Origin: Rusavskia elegans
Lineage: Eukaryota > Ascomycota > Lecanoromycetes > Teloschistales > Teloschistaceae
Direction: 5' to 3'
NCBI GenBank assembly: GCA_011316305.1
Contig: SAUG01000052.1
Span: 1 to 64,000 of the forward strand
DNA length: 64,000 nt
Positions 37,260 to 50,045 of this stretch are shown here, piece by piece; within the stretch, counting starts at the first letter, position 1, and every line of letters begins with the position of its first letter. The position numbers and the translations under genes were made by a program. The notes under the pieces were generated by a model. It had not been told where the DNA came from. It was given only the letters and a program-made list of their open reading frames with translations, and did not search any database.

Positions 37260-39814
37260 CTTTTAAACGAATAATATACTATATATATACCGAAGGTAAA
37301 AATTAAATAGACTCGTTATATACTCGCTAAAAAACCTATAGAAAAAAGAGTTTAAATATAATGATAGCGAGGTAGATATAATTTAGAAAGTTAATATAAT
37401 AGATATATATATATAATATAAATCATTAATATTAAAATTTAGTAAAAAGAAATTATAGTTTCTATAGTTTCTATAGTATTTTAAATCTTATATAGTAGTA
37501 ATATATTTAGTAGAGTACGAGTATAGATACTAGTTTATAATATAGATTTATTTAAAGTTTTTAAAACGAATATTACCCGATTAAAAAGATATATCTAAAG
37601 CTTCGGTAATCGAAAATACCGATCTAGTAGTAAATTATAAATATTATAGATTATTATCGATACGGTCGAAATATCAAAGAGTATAGATATTATATATATT
37701 TTTAACTTACTAACGAAATCTATATTAAATATCTTTTAAAATATTATAAATCTTTATAGATATTTTAAAAGTTATATCGCTTAGATAGTTTTAGATATAA
37801 AGATATTTACTATAGTTTCGAAGATTAATATAAATTTTTAGATTATTAATAATTTCGACGCCCTAATAGTACTATTTCTAGAGTTTCTATAGAATCCTAT
37901 AGTTAATTTAGCAGTATAGTTCGATAGCGAAAACCTCGATATATATTTATATATTATTACTATCTAACTATAGACGGGGAAAGATATTACGATTTTAAAA
38001 GCTATCGATATTATTTTTTATCTAATAGCGTTTAGATTCGAGGCTTTAGTACCCGAGGTTGGAAGTAGAATAGATTATTATTATAGTTTATATAGGCGAT
38101 ATAAACTCGAAAGTTATCGGGTAGTTTATTAAATACTTCGATATAAATATATAGGTCGAGTTCTTTAGAAATATAAAAAGTAAAATTAAAGCTTCGAAGG
38201 CTATCTAAATCTATAATTGCTATAAATAGTATTAAATAGAAACGTAGAATATAAAGAATCGAACAGTATAATTTATATTTTAGATAGTATAGAATTAGTA
38301 AAATTATACCCGAAATTATAGTAGTAGTAGAAAGCGGGCGAAAATATATAGCGGGCAGCTAGTAGCTAGGGCGCTAACTAGTATATACCCGCGCTAGTTC
38401 CGAAAGACCTTATATAGAACCCGAATAGTCTACTAGGTAGTTAAATTATATTTACCGATATTAAAACGAGTTAATATATTAAATCTAATATAGAACTTAG
38501 TCGGGTATAGACTAAAAATATATTCTTAATATTTTACTACTAAAATAGAAAGATAAATCCGTATATAAATAATTATATATAGATTTCGATCGAATATACT
38601 ATCGGAAAATCCATAAAAGATATAACGTTTTAAAAATAATATAGATATTATATAGATAGGTCGATAGAATCTAGAATTATTTAAAGGTTTAACTATTTTC
38701 TATAATATATATTAAATTCAGGGAAAAAAATATTAATAGATACGGTATTACCCCGGAGTCAATTATATTCCGGAAGAATTATTATTAGAAGAATTTTTAT
38801 TTAGATAGATTATTACTATTATTAATTTAAATTTAGAATATTTTAAAGTCTTCTAACCTAAATACTATATGGAAAGTCTTAAATTTAAAAGCTTTAGTAA
38901 ATCTATTAGTAACTGTTTACTCCGTTAAAATATATTAAAGGTCGATAGTTTTATTTTTCTATAGAAATTAGATATAGATATTAATATATTTCGTATAGTT
39001 ATAGAATTAAAGGTATTTAACGAAAGTAAAAGCGCCCTAGTTATCGCTATAGAAGTTTATAATATCTAAGATAGTATTTAGATTCAATTTATTAATTAAT
39101 AACTAATTTATGATTTATTTTAACTAAAAAGCTTTTTTAGTAACTCTAGTTTTACTATCTAACTCTATTTCGGTAGTCAATATAACTATAGTAGCTTACC
39201 GTTTAGATAACTAGCTACTAGTACCGGATCCAAAAACGCTTTATTTCTAGATATAAAACGATAGATTTTATAGTTATCTATTTTATTAGTAATAGTATAT
39301 CTCCGAAGCTTCTATAGGTCGCTTCTATAGATAAAAGTGAAGTAAACTATTTTATATAGATATTAAAAAATTCTAATAATAGTATTCTAGTTATAGTTTA
39401 TAGAGTTAGATAAATATCGACTAACGATAAAAATAGCGAAGATAAAATTAGAGCGGGTTCTAAATATAGTATATATTAAAGAGCCGATAATATTCTAATT
39501 TTAATACTTTATCGATAGAAAATAATTCTTGTCGGCGGGAATAGTTTCTAAATAAAGGCCGGAAATATTATTTTTATAAATAGCGAAGCTATAATCTTTT
39601 AGAATCTATTTGATATAGATAGTTTTATTTAACTAAATAGTACGGAGTTTCCGGTTCCTAATAATTTATATACCGAAGTAGAAATTAATAGGGCCTAAAT
39701 TTAATATTTAATAATATTCGTTTAGATATACTTAATTATTATTAAAGTCTAAATAACTAGCGCTATATAAAGTGATATTATTAATATAAACGCCGATAAT
39801 GATTATACTATTAT

Positions 39815-41232
39815 TTAGTTAATATATATTGATATTAGTACCCGGTAAACCAGTAGTTCGATAAATAAATCAAACGTTAGTATAATAGTATTAAATATAC
39901 GATAGTAGAACTTATACTCTAGTTTAATTAACGTAAATAACGGTTCTATAGTGTTTTAATTTAATGTTATTTAGTGATATAATATATTCTTCTATTGATA
40001 ATTTAATATAGAAATTTTTATAGATAAATATACCTCGTAGTTATCGCTTTTTTTTTAGTTTCTTTTACTAGTAATATAAACTCTATTATATCCCTCGTAA
40101 ATACTATAAATTAATAAAACCCTTTACGTACGTATATACTCCCGTAATAGCTATAGCTATAAGCTAAACCAGACGGTAGTATCTTTTAATATCTATAATT
40201 ACTATATCTACCTATACGGACATCGACTACCTTATTATAGCAAGAGTAATCTATTTTATATTTAAAAAAAAAAAATTTTTTATTACTTTTAAAACGCGCT
40301 ATCCGATTTTTCTATTATCTTTTAATTTAATCGACCGGGTAAAGTTTCTAGCTATAGTAGCTAGTATACTAGCTAGTAATTCTATAACTAGTAATCCTTT
40401 TAAAGTTATTTAGGCTAAAGAGTATTTTAGTAGTTTAATAAAATATTTAGATACAGATTATATAATTAGTACAGCCGAGATAGTACCGATTTATAATTAC
40501 TTTATATTATAGTAGGTAGATATAGCGGAAATATTAGATACTTATAATCGTTTATAATATCAAGGAAAGACTAGATAGTAGAGGATTTATAATCGCGAGT
40601 AAAGAAAGGAATAGTTAAATAGAAGCAATTAACTGCGCTGTAAATCTTATCTGACGAATTTTAACTTTAAAAGTCTCTTTATATATATATATATACGATT
40701 AATCATTCGGATTTTTTATTTTAATCTTTTACGAATTTAACGCTAGAGGCGTTAATTCGATTAGATTATATAATTATTTAGTACTTAAGTATTTTACCGA
40801 AAACTCGAATTAAAAATTCCTAAAGGAGCTAGATCTGGACTAAAACCTAGAAGGAAACCGTAATCTATTTAACTTTAATTGACTTAATTTCCTTTAATTA
40901 ATCGGGCTAGACCGAGACGATCTACTATCTAGTTTTTCTATATTTTAAAACTCTATAAAAATCGACTAGAGTCGATAGAAAAAACTTAAGTATTAGGTTA
41001 GCTTTTAAAAGATTTGAACCCCTGACCCGTTAGATTAACTCCGTTAACTCCGAAGAGCGCTGGATCCGCTGGGCCTCTAGGTCACGCAGCGTTACTACTG
41101 CGCCACCCAGGCCAAAAGTCTCTTTATATATAAAATAAAATAGATATTGCCGTATTTATTGTTAATAATATATAAAGTATATATATTTAAAAAAACTCAA
41201 TTTAATTCCAGATAGAAGCTTTCCAGAGGGGA
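39815..41232 (-). mobile_element. Family A retroposon, copy A3 (contains SINE)
   Basis: Flanked by a perfect 13-bp direct repeat, attatactattat (39802-39814 and 41233-41245), within the RT region of Copia Y. Its A-rich 3' end is at 39815 and the 5' end at 41232. It is split by the SINE at 40688-41113; without it the length is about 970 bp, like the other full copies. Confidence 0.88.
40688..41113 (-). mobile_element. tRNA-derived SINE, copy 2, full length
   Basis: The 5' end at 41113 reads GGCCTGGGTGGCGCAGTAG on the minus strand, giving an A box, a D-arm-like CGCAG/CTGCG pair, and a B-box position reading GGTTCAAATC. The body then runs to a (TA)n tail near 40688. It is flanked by a 12-19 bp direct repeat beginning aaaagtctcttt (40669 on, 41114 on) in family A copy A3. 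This is the best reference copy of the SINE, about 426 bp. Confidence 0.88.
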
Positions 41233-41658
41233 ATTATACTATTATAAAAAATACTATAATCGGTTTCCAAAGGTTTAAAGTCGATAGTAGTAGAAAATTT
41301 AGTAAAGTAGTAATACTAGGTCTAAAATAATTATTTAAAACTATAGAAAGTCTTTCGGAACTTACATATTATATTAAAGTCGCTAAAACCAGTAGAATAT
41401 TATATATAGACAATTTTATCTATATAACTATAGAGGAAGACGGTTTTAATATCTATTTAATTAAACTTTAGATCGTAGACTATAGCTATAGCAAAAATAG
41501 CTTTATATAATATTAATTTAATAATAAAAGTTAAGATTTTATTAAAATTAACGCTGGCTTTCTATTTAAAACTATAAATAATCTAGTAAACTTTAAAATA
41601 TATAATTCTATTATCGGCGTCCTTTTTACTCTCTAGAATATATTTTATAGAAAGTAAT

Positions 41659-42606
41659 TCCTTCTTGGGAGGCTCCTGTCTGGGGTTATATTGAGTTTTT
41701 ATATATATATATATATATTTTATTAACGTTATATACGGTAACGATTGTTGTATTTTACGTATAAAGAAATTTTTACAGCTAAAGTTCGTCAGGCAAGATT
41801 TACAGCGTTAATTACTTCTATTTAACTATTTCCTTCTTTATTCGATTACGAATCCTCTACTATATTTAAATACTATATATTCCTTCCTCGATATTATATA
41901 TAATTATCAGCTTCTAATATTTCTGCTATATCTACCTACTATACTGCGAAGTAATTACGAATAGTTATCGCCTTATCTATATTTATTATATAACCTGTAC
42001 CTAAATACTCCGCTAAACTATTAAAATACTTTTTAACCTATATAGTTTTAAGACGGTCGCTAGCTATAGGATTATAAGCTAGTATATCAACTACTATAGC
42101 TAGAAGCTTTATCCGGTCGATTAGACTAAAAGGCGGTAGAAAGGTCAGATAGCGCGTTTTAAAGACGGTAAAAAGGAGATTTTTATTGTAATTAAAATAG
42201 GTTACTCTAGCTATAACGAGATAGTCGATATCTTCGAAAATAGGTATAGTTATTATAGATATAGATACTATTATCTAGTCTAGCTGCGGTATAGCTATTA
42301 CGGGAGTATATACGTACGTAAAGGGTTTTAGGTTTATATTACTAGTAAAAGAAGAAAAAGAGAAAGCGATAACTGCGAGATATACTTTATCTATAAAAAT
42401 TTCTATATTAAGTTATCGGTAGAAGGATACGTTATATTACTAAGCAGATTTAAATTAAAATTTTATAGAAAGAACCGTTATTTATATTAACTGAACTAGA
42501 GTTAAATTCTACTACCGTATATTTAATACTGGTATACTAACGCTTGATTTACTTACCGAACTACTGGTTTACCGGGTACTAAAACCAAAATAAATTAACT
42601 AAATAA
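41659..42606 (+). mobile_element. Family A retroposon, copy A4
   Basis: 948 bp, flanked by 12-bp repeats atagaaagtaat (41647-41658) and atagaaagtagt (42607-42618) differing by one base. The uninterrupted site is visible in Copia R near 13550 and X near 50660. The 5' end is one of the better preserved ('ggctcctgtctggggttata'). Confidence 0.88.
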
Positions 42607-44284
42607 ATAGAAAGTAGTTATACTTTAATATATAATATCTAAATATCGTTTCATTCTAATAATACTAGTTCTTTTTCTATAGCTTTATATTATTTATTAG
42701 TATAGGGTCACTCTATAGCTCCTTTAAATAACTAGAATTTAAAAGTATCTAATATTGTGGTTTTATTATAGTACTAAGAAATAAATAGACGTTTATAATT
42801 AGGTCTAGTAAAAAAAAATTATAATTATCTAGTACCTAGAACTCGGGGAAATTATATAGAACTTGAATACAAAAATAGATAGTACGATTATTTTAGAAGC
42901 GAGATATAATAGTCTAAAAATAAGATAGTAATTTATTAGAATTAGAATCGGAATTATTAACCTCGATAAAATAAAAACTAGAAAACAAACTAACTAGCGA
43001 TAAAATTTAACTATAGATAAAAAAAGATTAATAAAAAGCTAGAAAAGCTACTAGTTTAGATATTAATAGAAGGTGACTAGATTATGATAATAACTGTCTA
43101 GAATTAGATATTCTATTAGTTTACTGCTATTTTTGTAAAAGCTACTATTTATTTTTAGATTCCTCTAACTTCTATTAATCTAATGAATCTAGGTTTTGAT
43201 CTATATCTTTAAATACTATAAAAGAGCCGCGGATAATTTTACTTTAAAAGTTTAATAAATTATAGATAGTATCGCTAAAATAACCGACTAAAGTATATTT
43301 ATAACTCCGATTATAGATTCTCTGAATTTTTTTAACTATATATTACGGATCCTAAAACGCGGAATTGGTTTAAATCTAAAGATTTACTATATTTCTTTTT
43401 ATATAGAATTATATTTAATTTACTACTAAACAACCGGATATATGAAAAAGTAGTAGTTTTAAATATAAGTAGCTATTATTTCTTACTAAGGCTGCTATAA
43501 ACTAATATAAAATAAGCTTTATATACTAGTATTTACCAGAAGCGTTTAGAGATACTATTTTATTATAGAATATTAGATATAGAGGTTTTTACTAGATATT
43601 TTTATAAGTAAAGCTTTTAAATATAATATAGTTCCTAAGTTCGTTATTACTATATAAACAGTTAATAATAAAGACGTCTTTTTTATTATAGACGTAGAAA
43701 TAACTCTAGTATTCCAGAGTTTCTATATTTCTAGATTTTATTATTTAGAAAAATAAATGTATATTATATATTACTAGAACTTTATTTTCTCGAATAGAAC
43801 CTATATAGTTAGTATAAATGAGGTCTATGATATAGCTTTAATAAAACTATTTATAATATTCATATAAAATATAAATTTTATAGAAATCGAATTAAGATTT
43901 AAAGATTTTAATTAGATTAATTTTTATAAATATATTCGCTAATTTATATAAATACTAGTTATTTTAATATCTAAGCCGGATATATTAAATACTTTCTACC
44001 TCTACTAATATTTTAGTAAAAACCCTTTAAAAATATATCGGGTATTAATAAAAATAAAGATATAAATAGAAGAAAAAAATAGAAAAAGATTTTAAAGGGC
44101 CGCGCTATATGGTATAAGTATTTATAAAAAATAGACATTTGAACATATAAATAGTTCATCTTAAATCCGGAGTATAAAAACCAAAACTAAAGTTTTAGTT
44201 TCTAATAATTACTTTAACGTTCATTTTCTAAATTTATAATATTAATAGGAAGTTAGCGCCGAATCTAGAAGTATAAAAAATATT

Positions 44285-44626
44285 CAGACTAAAATATAAC
44301 TCGACCCGACCGGGTTTTGGATTCTAAATCGTAACCCGATCTGACCGGCCAAGAATAGATTTTAGCGCTAAGCTCTAGTATAAAAGTATAAAGCTAGTAT
44401 AACTTTTATATAAATTTACTAAAAAAATTCTAAAAAATCAACCACGCTAGCTAGAGAGTCCGTAGTAAGACTAAATATATTACCTGGAAATATTATCTTT
44501 ATTTATTTATTAAATAAATAACATATTTAATATATTATATAATCGGGTCTAGTTCGGGTCGGATTACTAAAATCGGATCAGATACCCGACAGTTCGACGG
44601 GAAACCGACCCGAACCGGCCAGTCTA
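44285..44626. mobile_element. hAT-like MITE C1
   Basis: 342 bp inside Copia Y. Termini are CAGACT at the left and CCGGCCAGTCTA at the right, flanked by the 8-bp repeat aaaatatt (44277-44284, 44627-44634). The empty site is at 15290-15300. Subterminal regions are rich in GACCCGA/TCGGGTC motifs. Confidence 0.87.
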
Positions 44627-45410
44627 AAAATATTACAGAATTCTATAAAGCGGTATTTACTATCAACAAAATATTTAAATATAATAATACTTTTAGTAAT
44701 CGGTTAGAAGTTAACGGCGCTATTAATACCGGTATTAGATTTATTTTAATTAGATTTTAAACTAGATTTATTGAAATGATACTACTAGAAAATAGTATAA
44801 TAGTTATAGATATAATCGAATATCTAACTATTAGAAAAATCCAATTTATTTAATAAAGCCGATAAAGCAATAGAAATAAAAGTAATAAAACTAAAATTAG
44901 TAGAGGTCGATATTATTATAATAAAATTTAAAAACTTTTAAAACTCTGTAGATTTATTTTGAAATTTATTACTTTTAGATTTATTTAATTTACTATTTTT
45001 CCTTCTATTATTTTTATTTCTATTATTATTATCATTTCAGCGTTTAATACTACTATTATTCTGTATTTTTACTATCTAAACCTTTATTAATTTAGGATAT
45101 AGACTATAGTAGATATCTTTAATATAACTTTTTCGGTTATAATAGAAATAGTAGTTAACTTTAATAACTCGCTTATTCGGGCTATATATAGATATGAAAG
45201 CTTTGATTCTAGTAATAATAGATTCGCTATTACCATATTAGCGATATTCTTTACTAATAATAAAAATTAATAGTTTTATCTAGAATAACTATTTTCTATT
45301 TTTATTTATCTTTATTACTAATAATAATATTATTTTAGATAAATGAAGTCTAGATGTAGCTAAAAGCGGCTTTAAAGCCCGGAAGGAATTTTAAAATAAA
45401 AAAGCCTTTT

Positions 45411-46370
45411 CTGGAAAGCTGCTAGCTGGAATTATATTGAGTTTTTATATAAATATTTATATTTTATTAACGTTATATACGGCAACGAATATTATATATA
45501 CGTATAATGAAATTTTTATAGCTAAAGTTTATCAGGCAAGACTTGTAGCGCAGTTAATTACTTCTATTTTATTATTTTTTTTTATTCGTAATCACGAATC
45601 CTCTACTATATAAATATAACTTTGTTATTTATAGTCTTCGGTCTATTCTTCCTCGACGTTATAAACGATTATAAGTATCTATTATTTCCGCTATATCTAT
45701 CTACTATACTACGAAATAATAATAAATAATTTTCTTTTCGGTAATATTTATTATATAACCTGTATCTAAACGCTCCGCTAAATAATTTAAATACTCTTTA
45801 AACCATATTATTTTAAAAGGATCGCTAGCTAGGAAACTAGCTATTATAGCTAGAAACTTTACCCGGTCGATTAAATTAAAAGGTAGTAAGAAAGTTAGAT
45901 AGCGCGTTTTAAAGGCGGTAAAAAAAGGATTTTTATTAAAATTAAAATAGATTACTCTAGCTATAACGAAATAGTCGATGTCCGCGAAAGTGGATATAGT
46001 TATTACGGATATACTATCGTCAAGTTTACCTATAATATAGCTATTACGGGAATATATACGTGTGTATAGGGTTTTAGTAAATTATAGTACTTATAAAGGG
46101 CTTATATTACTAGTAAAAGAAAAAGAAACGATAACTGCGAGGTATATTTATCTATAAGAATTTCTACACTAGTTAATCTAATAGTAGAGGAATACGTTAT
46201 ATTACTAATTAAATTTATAATTAAAATTCTATAGAACCTTAATTAATATTAACTAAACTAGAATATAAACTCTGCTACTATATATTTTTTACTAGTATAC
46301 TAACGCTCGATTTACTTACCGAACCACTGGTTTACCGGGTACTAAAACCAAAACAAATTAACTAAATAAA
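45411..46370 (+). mobile_element. Family A retroposon, copy A5
   Basis: 960 bp with an 18-bp target duplication, aaaataaaaaagcctttt (45393-45410), against a copy with one C/T change at 46371-46388. It is inserted in the gag region of Copia Y. Confidence 0.87.
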
Positions 46371-47231
46371 AAAATAAAAAAGCTTTTTAAAATAATAATA
46401 TCTATAGCTAAAATTTTATTAATAAATTTATAAAATTTAGTTATATAAGCTTCTATATTCTCGGAAGAGCTATTATAATAGAAAATATCTAGCTAGATAT
46501 CGATTTCTATAAAATAGATTTTATATTATATCTAGAATTTACCTAATATCTTTTTAATATTAATTACATTATTAATATTGAAATTTTTAGTATTTATACT
46601 ATAGAATAATTTAGTAATTATATAGGTACGTTCTATAAATTTATATTTATAATTAGAAAAAGTTAAAAATAAAAATTCTTTAATAGTAGTTCGGAAATTA
46701 ATAAAAGTAAATAAGACTATAATAACTTCCTTTTAATTTTTATAGTTTAAATAGATTATAAACTTCGGGACTATATTAATAAAGTAGCTAGAGTCTTTTA
46801 ACTTAGTATTATTAATAGTCAATATTATAGAGGTAGATATATAGCTAAATTTAGTACTAGACTATAAAATACCGCGAGAAATAATAATATAGAAAAATAA
46901 ATCTAAAAGAAAATCTAGAAGCGAATATCTAGAAAATATAATAATTTTAAAGCTAAATAAATTATTTAAGTTTAGAGATATTAGAAGAAAATCGAAAGTT
47001 ATAAAAAGGTCCGAGTCGTTTTTGAATATAATAGATAATAATTTTAATAGATAATAATTAGAATCCGGACGTAGATAACTTTAGATAACGAAATCGATTT
47101 ACTATTAGTTATATAAGAGATTATAGTTTTTAATAGAAAAACAGAAATTATAGGCGGTTTCGTTTACCCGGAAGTTATTAAATAGTCTTTAAAAGAAATA
47201 TTATTTAAAACTTCTAAAGTTATAAAGATTA

Positions 47232-48008
47232 CCTTTAAATGACGCCTCCAGTACCTGAACAGCGTGTTAACATGCTGTTCAGATTATATAATCAAAAATA
47301 TCACGTGATTAAAAATATCGAGTATAGGTAATACGAATATACCGTAATTAATTATATCTGTCTAAAATAATATACTATTTTACGAAAACAGGCTGTTCGT
47401 ATTATATTTTAAATTACTATATAATATAAAAATCGATCTATCAGTTTATTGACCGATCTTTCGAGGTCTTAATCCGATAGGTCAATTTATTTTATCTAGG
47501 CTGGTTAAATAGCCAAGATTCGAACCCTGAACCTACCGAATTATCTTAATCGGGACTAGTTTATAGAAGGATAGAATATCAATAATACTCTACTAACTAG
47601 ACTAAAGAGAGTTATAGATTTTAATTCTAATAAATTAAATATATAATAGAGTTTTATATTATTTAAAATATTATTTTAATATTAAATTAATCTTATATTT
47701 ATTTCTAATTAATCTAGAATCCTCTAAAATAATTGATTAGCAGTAAATTAACGAGTTATAAAGGAAAACTGACTATTATAGTATAATTTCAAGTTCTAGA
47801 TAAAACAGACTATTAACAGACTTTTTCTGAAAACGGCTAATAGTACTAAACTCGCTATTATTATAAACGTTTTGTTTTTTAAAATTAAATATCTACTAGC
47901 AGTTTTAATAAACTTAACTGTTAACAGGATATCTATTCTATCTACTATATTACTTTCAATTAATAGTAAATCAACAGGCCATCCAAAAATTAACAGCGCC
48001 TTCTAAAA
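47232..48008 (+). mobile_element. Family D TIR element, copy D3
   Basis: 777 bp between TA dinucleotides (47230-47231, 48009-48010) within Copia Y; the empty site is near 16930. The left end CCTTTAAATGACGCC and right end (TTTTAGAAGGCGCTG on the minus strand) are RIP-diverged inverted repeats. It carries a near-perfect palindrome (47255-47282) and a B-box-like 'gattcgaaccctg'. Confidence 0.83.
47255..47282. repeat. 28-bp near-perfect palindrome in D3
   Basis: CTGAACAGCGTGTTAAC followed by its mirror half; 26 of 28 positions are self-complementary and the two exceptions fit one C-to-T change. D1 (6374-6401) and D2 (near 19920-19944) have decayed versions, so it belongs to the subterminal region of family D. 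Confidence 0.85.
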
Positions 48009-48832
48009 TAGTATAGAGTCTTATTAATAATAATATAGAAATAGATATAAAGTTTATAATAGATTAAGTAAAGCTTCGAAATTAAAAAAACATGATAGTC
48101 TTTAGTAATAAATAGGAAGTTTCGAATTTTTATACTATTTAGGACTGGACGATATAGCTAGTAAAGCTAAAGGCTAGGCTCGATAGCTCTAGTTCTAGAA
48201 GCGAACGGTAGTTAATTTAAAAGTAGTAGGTATTTATTTAGATTATTAGAAAGTTAGAAAAAATATAATAGCTAGAAATATAATCTATTAGCCCCCCAAT
48301 TTATAAATATTCTAGTCAATATATTTATAATAGCTAGTAGGAACTCGGCTATCTAGATTACTATAAGATATACGCCGATAGCTAGTATTAGCTAGATAGT
48401 AGGATAAAAAACTAATAAATATAAACCATTTGATTTCGAAAGGCTAAGTACTATATTAAATATAATATTTCTATAGTAATATATCTAAACGCAGTAGATT
48501 ATCGATTTATATTCTATCCGAAAGTATAGAAATTAGTAGTTTAAATAGGTGATAAAGGTTATAAAATAGAATAAAAGCGTCTACTTAGCTATTTATAATT
48601 TCGGTCGTTACTCCAGTATTTATAGATAGTAGTATAATTATAGATTTCATTATTCGGCTTATTCGATACTCTATACGGTTTAGTAATATATATTAAATTC
48701 GGAAAGATAGATAAAATAAAAGATTCGATAGATATTTAAAAAAGCGATGAATAGAAAGATATAATGTGTATAAATAAAGATAACTATTATAAATTAACTC
48801 GGCTAGAACTTTCGGGTTTATAATCTATCAAA

Positions 48833-49865
48833 CCCTTTATAGGGCACCTGTCCGGGGTTATAATTGAGTTATTATATACATACGTTTTATTACCGTAGTT
48901 TTTAGACGGCAACAACAGTTATTGCTTGTATAGTAAAGAATTTTCGCAGTTAAAAGCAGTTAACTAAGGTTTGCAGCGCAGTTAATATCCTCTATTTATT
49001 TACTATTTCTTTTCTATAAACAAATATTACTCTATATATACGAAAAAGCGAGCGACCTTCTAGTATATAGCCTTATCCTAGGATTCCCTTATATCAGTTC
49101 GAAATACGTACGATTATAAACTACTAATATAACTTCTAGGACTACCTGCTAGACGGTAATACTATCTTTTACCTCTATTACTTCGTCTTTATCTACGGTC
49201 GCGCCTAAATCTAGACGGCCTGCTAGATACTCGACGACTATTAGCTCGGATTCTAGTAGGATAAAAGTCCCTATTAGAAATTTAATACGGTCGCTAAAAC
49301 TATACGGTTCCGGCGAATTTAGAAGATAAGACTTTAATATTATAGTTAGAACTAACGGCTTTCGGGATTCAAAGTCTATTATAGTAGGCAGACTAATAAA
49401 GATTCGGTCGATATTATCGAATAGTTCGAATTTAGTAATTTAAAATTCTATTTTTTTAACTAGAAAGATATAAATAAAGTTATAGGTCTAGTATTACTAA
49501 TAGAAGCTCTATATATACTAGTCTATAGTCTAGACCATTATAGAAGATTTATTTCTTAGATATAATAGTATAAATTTAATTAGTCCGTAGTAGTTATAGA
49601 TACTAGTAGATAAAGAAAGCAACTATAAAATATATATATTACGAATACTCTGCTATATTATATCTTAAATAAACTATAGAAATTTATACTACGAGCGTAT
49701 TACGGAATAGATTCGAATTAATTTTATTTAGTTTTTTAGTTTAAGTTAATTAGATTAGGGTACTAGTTCTTATACCGTATATCTAACGCTAGCGTACAAA
49801 TACTAAAGTAAATTACCTACGGATCCGACGGTTGAACGGGAACTAAAAAAACAAATAAAATAATA
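48833..49865 (+). mobile_element. Family B retroposon, copy B2, best preserved
   Basis: 1033 bp, flanked by 12-bp repeats taatctatcaaa (48821-48832) and taacctattaaa (49866-49877), differing by two C/T changes. The 5' end is 'gcacctgtccggggttataa' and the 3' end 'aactaaaaaaacaaataaaa'. An open, Ser/Arg-rich stretch of about 85 codons is readable around 49170-49430 (+) but lacks a start and has a stop downstream. It lies at the junction of Copia Y's internal region and its 5' LTR. Confidence 0.88.
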
Positions 49866-49873
49866 TAACCTAT

Positions 49874-50045
49874 TAAAATCATATATATAGAATATCAAGT
49901 TTAATTTACTAAAATAGGCTTTCGCTTGAACTAAATATATAAAAAGAAAATAGCAGGGCTTTAACGTCTAGATCCGCTAGACCTAATCGATACTAACGCC
50001 TTTGGCGCCTTGATACAGCTGTTGTACGTAACCATACTTCCACTA
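49874..50045 (-). repeat. 5' LTR of Copia Y
   Basis: Homologous to 17799-17971, with a less RIP-mutated outer part ('gatacagctgttgtacg'). B2 inserted immediately inside it. Confidence 0.85.

Larger units (their letters stand above)
37095..50045 (-). mobile_element. Copia copy Y, LTR to LTR with six inserts
   Basis: LTRs lie at 37095-37259 (3') and 49874-50045 (5'). After removing six inserts and their duplications it is about 7.4 kb, matching the reference copy. Inserts in order: A3 (39815-41232, itself holding a SINE), A4 (41659-42606), C1 (44285-44626), A5 (45411-46370), D3 (47232-48008), B2 (48833-49865). Y is inserted within the nest inside X. All coding frames are broken. Its YVDD box also reads as YINN, just left of the A3 insertion point. 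Confidence 0.9.
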
